From Planctomycetales bacterium 71-10 (GTDB lineage: Bacteria > Planctomycetota > Planctomycetia > Isosphaerales > Isosphaeraceae), in the NCBI GenBank assembly GCA_001898385.1, contig MKTT01000079.1, positions 41,909 to 105,908 on the forward strand: a stretch of DNA of 64,000 bases, given 5' to 3'. The position numbers and the translations under genes are program-made. Positions 25,701 to 35,600 of this stretch are shown here, piece after piece (position 1 is the first letter of the stretch; each line of letters starts with the position of its first letter). The notes beneath the pieces are model-generated. The model made no database searches. It was not told the origin of the DNA and saw only the letters and a program-made list of their open reading frames with translations.

Positions 25701-26942
25701 ATGAAGGTGGATTCGAGCGAAGGCGCCCTGGAGCGGCCGAAGGCCCTGGCTTCCGCGGACGACGCCGTGTTCGCGGTGCTGGCGGCCCTCAGCGTGTCGC
25801 ACCTGCTGAACGACACGATGCAATCGCTGCTGCCGGCGGTCTACCCGGTCTTGAAGGAGAAGTACGCGCTCGACTTCACGCAGGTCGGCCTGATCACGTT
25901 CACCTTCCAGGCGACGGCCTCGCTGCTGCAACCGCTGGTCGGCCTCGCCACGGATCGTCGCCCGCGGCCTTATTCGCTGGCCTCGGGGATGGTCCTCACG
26001 CTCCTGGGGCTGCTCCTGCTCGCGGCGGCCGACGGCTTCGCGACGATCCTGGCGGCGGCGGCGCTGGTGGGGATGGGCTCGTCGATCTTCCATCCCGAGG
26101 CGTCGCGGGTGGCGCGGCTGGCGTCGGGGGGGCGGCACGGGTTCGCGCAGTCGCTGTTCCAGGTCGGCGGCAACGCGGGCTCGGCGCTGGGGCCGCTCCT
26201 GGCCGCGTTCGTCGTCGTGCGCCGGGGCCAGGCGAGCATCGCGTGGTTCTCGATCGCCGCGCTGGCCGCGATGGGCGTCCTGTTCGCCGTCGGCCGATGG
26301 TACGCCGACCACCTCTCGGCCCTGCGGGCGAACCCGAGGCCCGCGGCCCGCGCGGCCCGGTCCGACGTCTCGAAGGCCCGGGTGTCGGCCTCGATCGGCA
26401 TCCTGCTGCTGCTGGTCTTCTCGAAGTATTTCTACATGGCGAGCCTGAGCAGCTATTACACGTTCTATCTGATCGAGCGGTTCGGCGTGTCGATCGAGGC
26501 GGCGCAGATCGACCTGTTCGTCTTCCTCGGCGCGGTGGCGGCCGGCACGCTGGCCGGCGGGCCGGTCGGCGACCGGATCGGGTTCAAGGCAGTCATCTGG
26601 GCGTCCATCCTGGGCGTCCTGCCGTTCACGCTGGTCCTGCCCTATGCGAACCTGTTCTGGACGGTCGCCCTCACGGTGCCGATCGGCGTCGTGCTGGCGT
26701 CGGCCTTCTCGGCGATCATCGTCTACGCGCAGGAGCTTCTGCCGAGCCGCGTGGGGACGGTCGCCGGCCTGTTCTTCGGCTTCGCCTTCGGCATGGGCGG
26801 CCTGGGCGCGGCCGTGCTGGGCGTGCTCGCCGACCACACGAGCATCGAGTACGTCTACAAGGTCTGCTCGTTCCTCCCGCTCGTCGGCCTGCTCGCCGCC
26901 TTCCTGCCGAACCTGGACCGGCGGCGAGTCGCGGCGGCGTGA
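25701..26942 (+). CDS. fsr: MFS transporter, fosmidomycin-resistance (Fsr) type
   Basis: 413 residues from the ATG at 25701 (GGGGAG ~10 nt upstream). Twelve hydrophobic segments are visible. The N-terminal half has the Fsr signatures: SVSHLLNDTMQSLLPAVYPVLKEKY, then TFTFQATASLLQPLVGLATD and the GMGSSIFHPEASRVARLAS stretch around residues 110-135, all typical of this MFS subgroup. Proton-driven drug efflux is known for E. coli Fsr; the natural substrate is not known. It stands alone between the divergent giant TPR gene and the MoxR operon. A gactc/gagtc dyad (about 25621-25641) lies upstream and might be an operator. Confidence 0.9.
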   Translation: MKVDSSEGALERPKALASADDAVFAVLAALSVSHLLNDTMQSLLPAVYPVLKEKYALDFTQVGLITFTFQATASLLQPLVGLATDRRPRPYSLASGMVLTLLGLLLLAAADGFATILAAAALVGMGSSIFHPEASRVARLASGGRHGFAQSLFQVGGNAGSALGPLLAAFVVVRRGQASIAWFSIAALAAMGVLFAVGRWYADHLSALRANPRPAARAARSDVSKARVSASIGILLLLVFSKYFYMASLSSYYTFYLIERFGVSIEAAQIDLFVFLGAVAAGTLAGGPVGDRIGFKAVIWASILGVLPFTLVLPYANLFWTVALTVPIGVVLASAFSAIIVYAQELLPSRVGTVAGLFFGFAFGMGGLGAAVLGVLADHTSIEYVYKVCSFLPLVGLLAAFLPNLDRRRVAAA

Positions 26943-27291
26943 CGACTGCTATCGCGTCGGCGGGCCTTCCGCCTCGCCGAGCGGCTCCGCGACCGGCGAG
27001 CCCCGCGCCGGCGGCCGGCGGATGCGGATTGCGCGCCCCGGCTGACGGTCGCGGGGCGGGCGACGGAGCCCAGAGCAATCGGAGGGCCAATATCGTGATA
27101 TGGCCTAATCGATTGCGCGTGAGTGATTAACGACGCGGCGTGCCGGCGCGGTGCGTGGCGCGCAAAAAACATCCGGCCGCGGCGGATCGTTGTCCTCGCG
27201 GCCCGTCGGCACGAGGTGCGGCGGAGGATGGGATGATCCCTCCGCGTCGACGAGGCGAAGACGAATGTGCTCGGGAGTCCCCGGATTCTCG
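26943..27291. other. Intergenic region between fsr and the MoxR operon
   Basis: No gene or RNA recognised. It holds a short imperfect hairpin around 27085-27105 (ggccaatatc / gatatggcc) that could end fsr transcription, and a locally AT-richer stretch near 27095-27135. Frames reaching through it from the MoxR gene are low in coding character. The MoxR promoter candidate follows immediately. Confidence 0.5.
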
Positions 27292-27320
27292 TTGCGGAGC
27301 CGTCGCCCCGCCGCTACGAT
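27292..27320 (+). promoter_or_regulatory. Candidate promoter of the MoxR operon
   Basis: TTGCGG (27292-27297), 17-bp spacer, TACGAT (27315-27320), about 45-50 nt before the ATG at 27371. The spacing is ideal; the -35 box is weak. Confidence 0.4.
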
Positions 27321-27370
27321 TTCCGACGTCTGTCCGAAACGACACTCCGCGACCCCGGGAGCCGAGCGGC

Positions 27371-28381
<1,011 letters not shown>

Positions 28382-28412
28382 CGGGATCGGACCCCCCGGA
28401 GACGAGGACGGC

Positions 28413-29321
28413 ATGGCCCAGACGACCCGCCCCCGCGCCGCGGCGCCCCTCTTCGACGCCGACTTCATCCAGAAGCTCGAATACCTGTCGCTGGTCTCGC
28501 GCCGGGTCTTCCGCGGCCGGCTGATGGCCCAGCGCCGGACGACCCAGCTCGGCGGCGGCGTGGAGTTCGCCGACCATCGCGAGTACACGCCCGGCGACGA
28601 CTTCCGCCACCTCGACTGGAACCTCTTCGCCCGCCACGACGAGCTGCTGCTGAAGCGGTTCCAGGAAGAAGAGGATCTGCACGTCTACATTCTTCTGGAC
28701 TGTTCGCGGAGCATGGCGTTCGGCGACCCGTCCAAGTTCGACTACGCCCGCCGCATCGCCGCCGCGATGGCCTACATCGCCCTGGCCGAGCTGGACCGCG
28801 TGGCGGTCTCGGCGTTCGCCGGCGGCATCTTCGCCGACTTCCCGCTGACCCGCGGCAAGGCGCGGATCCTCTCGCTGCTCCAGTTTCTCGAAGGGCTGCC
28901 GGTCCAGGACGGGCCGACCGACCTCGCCCGCGCGGCGCGCGACTTCGCGCTGCGGTCGCGGCGGCGCGGCCTGGTGATCGTCGTCAGCGACCTGTTCGAC
29001 CCCGAGGGCTTCGAACGCGGGCTCGACGTGATCCGCCACAACCGCCACGAGCCCCACGTCGTCCAGGTGTACGACCGCCGCGAGGCCGAGCCCGAGGTGA
29101 AGGGGGACCTGGAGCTGTTCGATGTGGAGTCCGGGGCGATCGAGAAGGTCACGGTGGCGGAGCGGAACCTCCAGCAATACCGCGCGATCTTCGCCGAATT
29201 CCTGGAGTCGGTGCAGCGATACTGCAAGGCGTACGGCATCGGCGGCACCTGCTCGCCGACCCAGGTGCCATTCGACGACCTGATCCTGAAGATGATGCGG
29301 CAGACGGGGGCCGTGGCATGA
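28413..29321 (+). CDS. DUF58 domain protein (MoxR partner)
   Basis: 302 residues. It carries the DUF58 core: EFADHREYTPGDDFRHLDWN followed by ARHDELLLKRF and then a VWA-like metal-binding segment (YILLDCSRSM near residue ~95), the usual arrangement of MoxR-associated DUF58 proteins. It lacks the N-terminal membrane helices of longer DUF58 proteins, so it is probably cytoplasmic. The ATG has GACGAGG upstream. Its stop overlaps the next gene's start (ATGA), so translation is coupled. Role with MoxR: a presumed adaptor or chaperone; the client is unknown. Confidence 0.93.
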   Translation: MAQTTRPRAAAPLFDADFIQKLEYLSLVSRRVFRGRLMAQRRTTQLGGGVEFADHREYTPGDDFRHLDWNLFARHDELLLKRFQEEEDLHVYILLDCSRSMAFGDPSKFDYARRIAAAMAYIALAELDRVAVSAFAGGIFADFPLTRGKARILSLLQFLEGLPVQDGPTDLARAARDFALRSRRRGLVIVVSDLFDPEGFERGLDVIRHNRHEPHVVQVYDRREAEPEVKGDLELFDVESGAIEKVTVAERNLQQYRAIFAEFLESVQRYCKAYGIGGTCSPTQVPFDDLILKMMRQTGAVA

Positions 29322-31213
29322 ACCTCGTCAACCCCGCGGGCCTCTGGCTGGCCGCGCTGGCGGCGCCCATCATCGGCCTGTACATCCTCAAGATCCGCCT
29401 GCGCCGCGAGCCGGTCTCGACGATCCAGTTCTGGCGTCGGGTGTTCGAGGAGAAGAAGCCGCGGTCGATCTGGCAGCGGCTGCGGCACTGGGTCTCGCTG
29501 GCGCTCCAACTGCTGTTCCTCTTGCTGTTGACCGGGGCGCTGGCCGACCCCATCTTCCGCTGGCAGCAAGGGCAGGGGAGGCGTCGCGTGCTGGTCCTGG
29601 ACGACTCCGCCAGCATGAACGCGACCGACGTCGCGCCGAGCCGGTTCGAGGCCGCGCGGGCCGAGTGCCGCCGGATCGTCGACGGCATGCGGCTGGGGGA
29701 CGAGACGGCCGTGATCGCCGCCGGCACGCCGCCTCGCGTCCTCTGCGGCCTGACCGACCACCAGCGCACGCTCCGCGAGGCGATCGACGCCGCGACCCCC
29801 ACCGACGGCCCGACCCGCGTGGACGAGGCCGTCGCCCTGGCCCGCCGGCTCCTCTCCGGCGGCCCACCCGGGCGCGGGGTCGTGGTCGTCAGCGACGGCG
29901 GATTCGACGGCGCGGCCGCGCTGTTGAAGCAGGCGGACGTCGAGATGGTCGCGATCGGCGGCAAGACGGCGAACGTCGGCGTCACCCGGCTCCAGGCCCG
30001 CCGCAGCCTGCTCGACCCCGTCGGCTACGAGATCCTCGTCGAGGTCTCCAACGCCTCCGACGGGCCGGCCGAATGCCGCCTGGAACTCGACCTGGACGAC
30101 GAGCCGGTGGACGTGGTGCCGCTGCAACTGAAGCCTGGCGAGCGGTCGGTGCAGGTGTTCGAGAAGACCTCGGCCGACGGCGGCCTGCTCCGCGCGAAGC
30201 TCGACCGCGGCGGCGCGCTGGCGGCCGACGACACCGCCGTCGCGCTGCTGCCGAAGCGCAGCCGCCAGAAGGTCCGCCTGGAGACCGCCGGCGACCTGTT
30301 TCTTGAAAAGGTCTTCGAGGCCATGCCGCTCGTCGACCTGGAAGTCGTGAAGGACCCCGAGGCGAAGCCCCCCGCGACCCCTCCCGCGCTCACCGTGTTC
30401 GACGGCCGGACGCCCGACGTCCTGCCGCCCGGCCCGGTGCTGGTCGTCGCGCCTCGGGCGTCGAACGCCCTGTGGAAGCTCGGCGAATCGATCCAGAACC
30501 CGGTGGTGGCGAAGCAGGACGGCGACTCGCCGCTGATGACCCACATCCGGCTCGACAACGTCCTGATCCCCGAGGCCCGCAAGCTGACGCTCGACCCCGC
30601 CGCGAAGCCCCGCGTGCTCGTCGAGGCCGGCGGCGGCGACCCCATCTACGCCGCTCTCGAACGGCCCGAAGGCCGCGTCGTCGTGCTGGCCGTCGACCTG
30701 GACAAGAGCGACCTCCCGCTCCAGACCGCGTTCCCGATCATGGCCACCAACCTCCTGAGCTGGCTGTCCGGCACGCAAGGCGAGCTGCGCGAGGCGCTGG
30801 CGACCGGCTCCACGACCGAGGCGGCCCTCCCCGTCGAGACCGTCCCGGAGGCCGTCCGCGTGCTCCGGCCCCCCTCGGGCCCGGACCGTCCCCTCCCCGC
30901 CGCGACCGGCAAGGTGGGCCTCGGCCCGCTGGACCTGGCGGGGATCTGGAAGGTCGTCCGCCGCACGCCGGCGCCGAAGGGGTCGAAGGCGACGACGGAC
31001 GACGGGGCGGCCGAGGAGACGCTGATGGAGCTGGCCTGCAACGTGGCCGACCGCCGCGAGACCGACCTCCGAGCCCCCGAGGGGCTGGAGCCTCGCGTCG
31101 AGCCGGCGCTGGCCGGGTTCTTCCGCCGCCCGCTCTGGTTCTACCTGGTCGCCTGCGCGTGGGCGCTGACGTCCTGGGAATGGTTCCTCCATCAACGGAG
31201 GTGGATCGACTGA
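29318..31213 (+). CDS. BatA/VWA-like membrane protein
   Basis: 631 residues. Two membrane helices at the N terminus (about residues 5-25 and 56-80; LYILKIRLRREPVST lies between, as in BatA proteins), then a VWA domain beginning VLVLDDSASMNA with the MIDAS D-x-S-x-S, followed by a beta-rich region and a C-terminal membrane helix (YLVACAWALTSWEWFL). BatA-type proteins accompany MoxR and DUF58 and are implicated in envelope stress or assembly. It overlaps the upstream gene by 4 bases and the downstream gene by one base. Confidence 0.88.
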   Translation: MNLVNPAGLWLAALAAPIIGLYILKIRLRREPVSTIQFWRRVFEEKKPRSIWQRLRHWVSLALQLLFLLLLTGALADPIFRWQQGQGRRRVLVLDDSASMNATDVAPSRFEAARAECRRIVDGMRLGDETAVIAAGTPPRVLCGLTDHQRTLREAIDAATPTDGPTRVDEAVALARRLLSGGPPGRGVVVVSDGGFDGAAALLKQADVEMVAIGGKTANVGVTRLQARRSLLDPVGYEILVEVSNASDGPAECRLELDLDDEPVDVVPLQLKPGERSVQVFEKTSADGGLLRAKLDRGGALAADDTAVALLPKRSRQKVRLETAGDLFLEKVFEAMPLVDLEVVKDPEAKPPATPPALTVFDGRTPDVLPPGPVLVVAPRASNALWKLGESIQNPVVAKQDGDSPLMTHIRLDNVLIPEARKLTLDPAAKPRVLVEAGGGDPIYAALERPEGRVVVLAVDLDKSDLPLQTAFPIMATNLLSWLSGTQGELREALATGSTTEAALPVETVPEAVRVLRPPSGPDRPLPAATGKVGLGPLDLAGIWKVVRRTPAPKGSKATTDDGAAEETLMELACNVADRRETDLRAPEGLEPRVEPALAGFFRRPLWFYLVACAWALTSWEWFLHQRRWID

Positions 31214-33825
31214 TGATCTGGCCGTCGATCCAGTTCGAACTGTCGCGCCCCTGGTGGCTGCTGGCCCTGCTCGCCCTGCCGGTCCTGGCGTGGTTCTACC
31301 GCCGCAGCCTCGTCGACCTCGCGCGCTGGCAGCGGCGGATCTCGCTGGGCGTGCGCGCGGCCGTCGTGGCGCTCCTGGTGCTGGCGATGGCCGGGCTCAA
31401 CGTCCTGCGCCCGACGCGCGAGCAGTTCGTCGTCTTCGCCGTCGACCAGAGCCAGAGCCTGGGGGACGACGCGAAGAAGGCGGCCGACGAATATGTATCG
31501 AAGGCGATCGCCCGCGCCGGCTCCGACCGCTACGCCGTGCTCCCGTTCGCCGCGACGCCGGGGAAGCTCCGGACGGGCGACGCGGCGAAGCTGCCGGCGT
31601 CGTCGGCCGAGCCCGACGCCGACCGGCCGATCGACCGCCTGGGGACCGACCTGGCCGCGGCGCTGGAGGTGGCGTCGGCCGCCGTCCCGCCGTTCTACGT
31701 CCCGAAGATCGTCGTCCTCTCCGACGGCAACGCCACGGCCGGCGACGCCCTGCACGCCGCCGCCGGCCTGCGGGGCCGCGTCGAGGTCTCCACCGTCCCG
31801 CTGCCGGTCCGCGACGACCCGGAGGTCCAGATCTCCGCCGTGAACGTCCCGGCGCAGGTCCAGCAGAACGAAGGCTTCCGCGTCGAGGTGGTCGTCGACA
31901 GCAACCACGACGACGACGCCGGCAAGGTCGAGGTCTACCGCGGCGACGTCAAGGCGGCCGACCAGCCGGTGAAGCTCAAGAAGGGCGAGAACCGCCTGAC
32001 GCTCTCGCAGACGATCGAGCAGGGGGGCCTCACGCCGATCACCGCCCGCGTCGTCGGCTGCCGCGACACCCTGCTGGACAACAACAGCGACTTCGGCCTG
32101 GTCTTCACCGCCGGCAAGCCCCGCGTCCTCCTGGCCGACTCCGACGTCGAGCAGGCCCGGCCGCTCTCGTGGGCGCTGGAGGAGCAGGAGCTCCAGGTCG
32201 ACGTCCGGCCGCCGCAGGGGATCCCGGAGACGCTGGCGGAGTTGCAGAACTACGACCTCATCATCCTCTCCAACGTCCCCGCCACCGCGCTGACGGGCCG
32301 GCAGATGCAGTCGGTCCGGAGCTACGTCCAGGACCTCGGCGGCGGCCTGGTCATGCTGGGGGGCGACCAGTCGTTCGGCCTGGGGGGCTACTACAAGACG
32401 ACCCTGGAGGAGATCCTCCCGGTCCGCAGCGACTTCGAGAAGGAGAAGGAGAAGCCCAGCCTGGCGATGATGCTGGTCGTCGACAAGTCGGGCTCGATGG
32501 GGGGCGAGAAGATCGAGATGGCCAAGGAGGCCGCGCGGGCCGCCGTGGAGCTGCTGGGGCCCAGCGACCAGGTGGGCGTCCTGGCGTTCGACGGCGACAA
32601 CTTCTGGATCTCCGAGCTGCACCCCTGCAACGACAAGGGCTACGTCCTCGACCGCATCGCCGGCCTGGAGGCGGGGGGCGGCACCAGCATGGCCCCGGCG
32701 ATGGAGGAGGCGTTCGAGACCCTGCGATCGGCCGTGGCCAAGCTCAAGCACGTCATCATCCTGACCGACGGCGTCTCCGAGCCGGGCGACTTCCAGGGCA
32801 TCGCCGAGGCGATGGCCTCGGAGCGGATCACGGTCACGACCGTCGCGATGGGCTCCGACGCCGATCAGTCGTTGCTGGAGGAGATCGCGCAGGTGGGCGG
32901 CGGCCGGTACTACCTCGCGGACGACCCGGGGCAGGTGCCGCAGATCTTCGCCAAGGAGACGGTGACGGCCAGCAAGTCGGCCATCAACGAGCAGCCGTTC
33001 ACGCCCACGGTCGTCCGGCCGTCGCAGGTGCTGGCGGACGTCGGCGTGGAGGAGGCGCCGTTCCTGCTGGGCTACGTCATCACCCGCCCCAAGCCGACCG
33101 CCGAGGTCATCCTGGCGACCGAGAACGGCGACCCGCTGCTGGCCTGGTGGCGGTACGGCCTGGGGATGAGCGTGGCGTTCACCTCGGACGCCAAGGCCCG
33201 CTGGGGCGCCGAATGGCTCTCCTGGCCGCAGTTCGGCCAGTTCTGGGCCCAGGTCGCCCGCCACACCCTGCGCAAGGCCGAGGCCAAGGGGACCGTCGTC
33301 CAGGTCGACCGCAAGGGGGCCCGGACGACCGTCACGCTCGACGCCATCGAGCCCTCCGGCAAGTTCCTGAACCGGGCCGAGACCGAGCTGACCCTGATCG
33401 ACCCGGGCCTCGGGACGAGGACGCTGGAGATGGCCCAGACCGCCCCCGGCCGCTACCAAGCCCAGTTCGACGCCCCCCGCGCCGGGCAGTACCAGCTCCA
33501 GTTCAGCCAGTCGAGGGACGGCCAGGCGCTCGGCCGGCAGTCGCGAGGGCTGGCCGTGGGCTACCCGGACGAGCTGCGGCTGCGGCCCGCCAACGCCGAC
33601 CTGCTGCGGTCGATCGCCGAGACGACCGCGGGCCGGCACGACCTGAAGGCCGAGGACGTCTTCGCCCCGCCCGACCGCACGGCTCCGCGGACGACGGCCC
33701 TCTGGCCGTACCTGCTGGGCCTGGCCGGGCTCCTCTTCGTCCTCGACGTGGCGCTCCGCCGGGTCGACCTGACGCTCATCTTCCGACCGGTCCGGCGATT
33801 TTCGCGGTCGACCGGGGCCGCCTGA
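31213..33825 (+). CDS. VWA-domain membrane protein with GATase-like core
   Basis: 870 residues from ATG 31213, which sits in TGATG with the previous stop. Two membrane helices (about 12-25 and 38-58), then a VWA-like segment (FAVDQSQSLGD), a beta-sandwich region, a class-I glutamine-amidotransferase-like fold (GGGLVMLGGDQSFGLGGYY near 400), and a full second VWA domain (MLVVDKSGSMGGEKIEMAK near 420, with ILTDGVSEPGDF), followed by a beta-rich region and a final helix (ALWPYLLGLAGLLFVLDVAL). The composition is common in planctomycetes beside MoxR. Biochemical function is unknown; the neighbours imply a membrane complex assembled or tuned by MoxR. Confidence 0.88.
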   Translation: MIWPSIQFELSRPWWLLALLALPVLAWFYRRSLVDLARWQRRISLGVRAAVVALLVLAMAGLNVLRPTREQFVVFAVDQSQSLGDDAKKAADEYVSKAIARAGSDRYAVLPFAATPGKLRTGDAAKLPASSAEPDADRPIDRLGTDLAAALEVASAAVPPFYVPKIVVLSDGNATAGDALHAAAGLRGRVEVSTVPLPVRDDPEVQISAVNVPAQVQQNEGFRVEVVVDSNHDDDAGKVEVYRGDVKAADQPVKLKKGENRLTLSQTIEQGGLTPITARVVGCRDTLLDNNSDFGLVFTAGKPRVLLADSDVEQARPLSWALEEQELQVDVRPPQGIPETLAELQNYDLIILSNVPATALTGRQMQSVRSYVQDLGGGLVMLGGDQSFGLGGYYKTTLEEILPVRSDFEKEKEKPSLAMMLVVDKSGSMGGEKIEMAKEAARAAVELLGPSDQVGVLAFDGDNFWISELHPCNDKGYVLDRIAGLEAGGGTSMAPAMEEAFETLRSAVAKLKHVIILTDGVSEPGDFQGIAEAMASERITVTTVAMGSDADQSLLEEIAQVGGGRYYLADDPGQVPQIFAKETVTASKSAINEQPFTPTVVRPSQVLADVGVEEAPFLLGYVITRPKPTAEVILATENGDPLLAWWRYGLGMSVAFTSDAKARWGAEWLSWPQFGQFWAQVARHTLRKAEAKGTVVQVDRKGARTTVTLDAIEPSGKFLNRAETELTLIDPGLGTRTLEMAQTAPGRYQAQFDAPRAGQYQLQFSQSRDGQALGRQSRGLAVGYPDELRLRPANADLLRSIAETTAGRHDLKAEDVFAPPDRTAPRTTALWPYLLGLAGLLFVLDVALRRVDLTLIFRPVRRFSRSTGAA

Positions 33826-33903
33826 GACGCTAAGGTCATGATATGTTTCGTCGTCGCGTCCGCGCGACGGGTGTTCGGTAGCCTCGCGACAGGAGCGGTG
33901 ACG

Positions 33904-35391
33904 ATGTCGGAGCCGATCTTCGAGATGCTGGAGCCCGTCCGCCGCAGGCAGCGGACGATGGCGATGATCCGCGGCGCGGTGCTGGGGCTGCTGGCCGGCT
34001 CGGCTGCCAGCGTCGCGACGGCCGCGTGGTCGTGGCACGCCGCGGGCGAGGTCGCCCGGCCGGCGTCGCTGACGCTGCTGGTCCTGGGCCCGATCGCCGG
34101 GGCCGCGATCGCCGCCCTCCGGCGCGGGGGCTGGGCCGGGGCCGCCTCGGCGGTCGACGGCGGGTATGGGCTGAAGGACCGGGCGCTGACGGCCATCGAC
34201 TTCGCGCATCGCGTCGATGAATCGCCGCTGCACGCCCTCCAGGTCGCCGACGCCGAGGACCACGTCCGCGACGTCGACCCCCGCAAGGTCGCCCCGATCC
34301 GCCTCCCCCGCGCGTTCCCCTGGGCGGTGGCCGCCGCGGGCCTCGCCCTGGTCGTCGCCCTGTGGCCGACGACCGTCGAGGTGAAGGCCGGCCCGCCCGC
34401 CCCCGACGAGGCCATCCTGGGCGTCGCCGCCGACGCCGAGGCCGGCCTGGAGGAACTGGAGGAGGAGTCGGAGAAGCTCGGCGACGAGAAGCTGCGCGAG
34501 ATGGTCCGGAAGCTCGCCGAGAAGGTCGACGAGATGAAGCAGCCGGGCGTCGACGTGAAGGAGGCGCTCGCGAAGCTCTCCGAGATGCAGGCGACGGTCG
34601 CCGCCCAGCAGGCGCTGTATAACGTCGGCGCGGTCGACGCCCAGATGAACTCGCTGGGCGAGGCCCTGGCCGCCGCCCAGGCCACCGAGTCGGCCGGCAA
34701 GGCCCTCCAGCAGCAGAAGTACGACAAGGCCGCCGAGGCGCTCGAACAGGCCGAGGCCAAGTTCGATCGCAAGGAGGCCAAGACCCTGAAGGAGGACCTC
34801 AAGAAGGCGTCGCTCGCCCAGGGCGAGGCCGGCATGGGCGAGCTGAGCGAGACGACCCAGCAGATGGCCGACTCTCTGGAGGAGCCCGAGGCGTTCTCCG
34901 AGTCCGCCCGCAAGCTCTCCAAGCTGGCCCGCGGCCAGGGGCGTCGCAAGCAGATCGCCAACCTGCTCAACACGCTCTGCAACAACCTGTCGGAGTGCAA
35001 GGGGAACTGCCAGAAGAACGGCGGCCAGAAGCTCGTGAACCGCAAGAAGTCCGACAAGCCTTCCAACTCCTGGGGCCGCGCGATCAGCGGCAACACCGAC
35101 GGCGAGCGCACCAAGCTCGACTCCGCCCGCAGCCGCGACCAGCTCAAGGGCCAGGCCGGAGAGGGACCGTCCGAGACCGAGACGACCCACTCCCCCGAAG
35201 GCCGCCAGCTCGCCTCGCGCGACTATCGCGAGAATTACGCCAAGGCCCGCAAGCGCACCGAGGCCGCCCTCAACAGCGAGCCCATCCCTCTGGGCCACCG
35301 CCAGACCATTCGCCGCTACTTCGAGCTGATCCGCCCCGACAACGACGAGGTCGAAGCCGCCGCCCCCGCGGGGCCCGACGCTTCGAAGTGA
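33904..35391 (+). CDS. Membrane-anchored coiled-coil protein of the MoxR operon
   Basis: 495 residues from the ATG at 33904 (AGGAG about 10 nt upstream); an upstream in-frame ATG at 33838 has no such site. Two or three hydrophobic segments lie within residues ~20-160, after which the protein is rich in Glu/Lys/Ala heptads (about residues 190-330), then a Cys-containing segment (LCNNLSECKGNC) and a charged, disordered C terminus. It belongs to the type of large coiled-coil membrane protein that ends planctomycete MoxR operons. No enzymatic motif is visible. The 78-bp gap after the VWA gene carries no obvious terminator, so it is probably in the same operon. Confidence 0.8.
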   Translation: MSEPIFEMLEPVRRRQRTMAMIRGAVLGLLAGSAASVATAAWSWHAAGEVARPASLTLLVLGPIAGAAIAALRRGGWAGAASAVDGGYGLKDRALTAIDFAHRVDESPLHALQVADAEDHVRDVDPRKVAPIRLPRAFPWAVAAAGLALVVALWPTTVEVKAGPPAPDEAILGVAADAEAGLEELEEESEKLGDEKLREMVRKLAEKVDEMKQPGVDVKEALAKLSEMQATVAAQQALYNVGAVDAQMNSLGEALAAAQATESAGKALQQQKYDKAAEALEQAEAKFDRKEAKTLKEDLKKASLAQGEAGMGELSETTQQMADSLEEPEAFSESARKLSKLARGQGRRKQIANLLNTLCNNLSECKGNCQKNGGQKLVNRKKSDKPSNSWGRAISGNTDGERTKLDSARSRDQLKGQAGEGPSETETTHSPEGRQLASRDYRENYAKARKRTEAALNSEPIPLGHRQTIRRYFELIRPDNDEVEAAAPAGPDASK

Positions 35392-35404
35392 ACGGCGACG
35401 ACCT

Positions 35405-35465
35405 CGCGCTCCCGACTCCCGCCGGGAGAGGGCGACCCCTCAGCGGCGGGTGAGGGGCGCGGGAC
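35405..35465 (+). repeat. REP-like double-hairpin element, third type
   Basis: ctcccgccgggag palindrome (about 35417-35429), then a gapped ccctcagcggcggg and tgaggggcgcggg. The order (hairpin, second palindrome, tgagggg tail) parallels the elements at 1706 and 1832, with different bases, suggesting one broad family of structured intergenic repeats. Confidence 0.45.
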
Positions 35466-35487
35466 CTCAAGAGCAGCGAAGAGAATC

Positions 35488-35571
35488 CGAAGGGTGGTCC
35501 GGGCGGCCCGCCCGGACGTCCTCATCCCGGAGGCCGTCGATGTCCGGGCGGGCCGCCCGGACCACCCTTCG
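35488..35571. repeat. 30-bp perfect inverted repeat with 24-bp loop
   Basis: Arms 35488-35517 and 35542-35571 are exact reverse complements over 30 bp and share the core gaagggtggtccgggcgg with the hairpin at 57858-57894. Each arm also holds an internal short palindrome. It sits in the gap between the convergent MoxR operon and the LRR gene, so it could end transcription in both directions. Confidence 0.8.
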
Positions 35572-35600
35572 ATATCGCCACGCATCGCTTTCGGGTTGAA

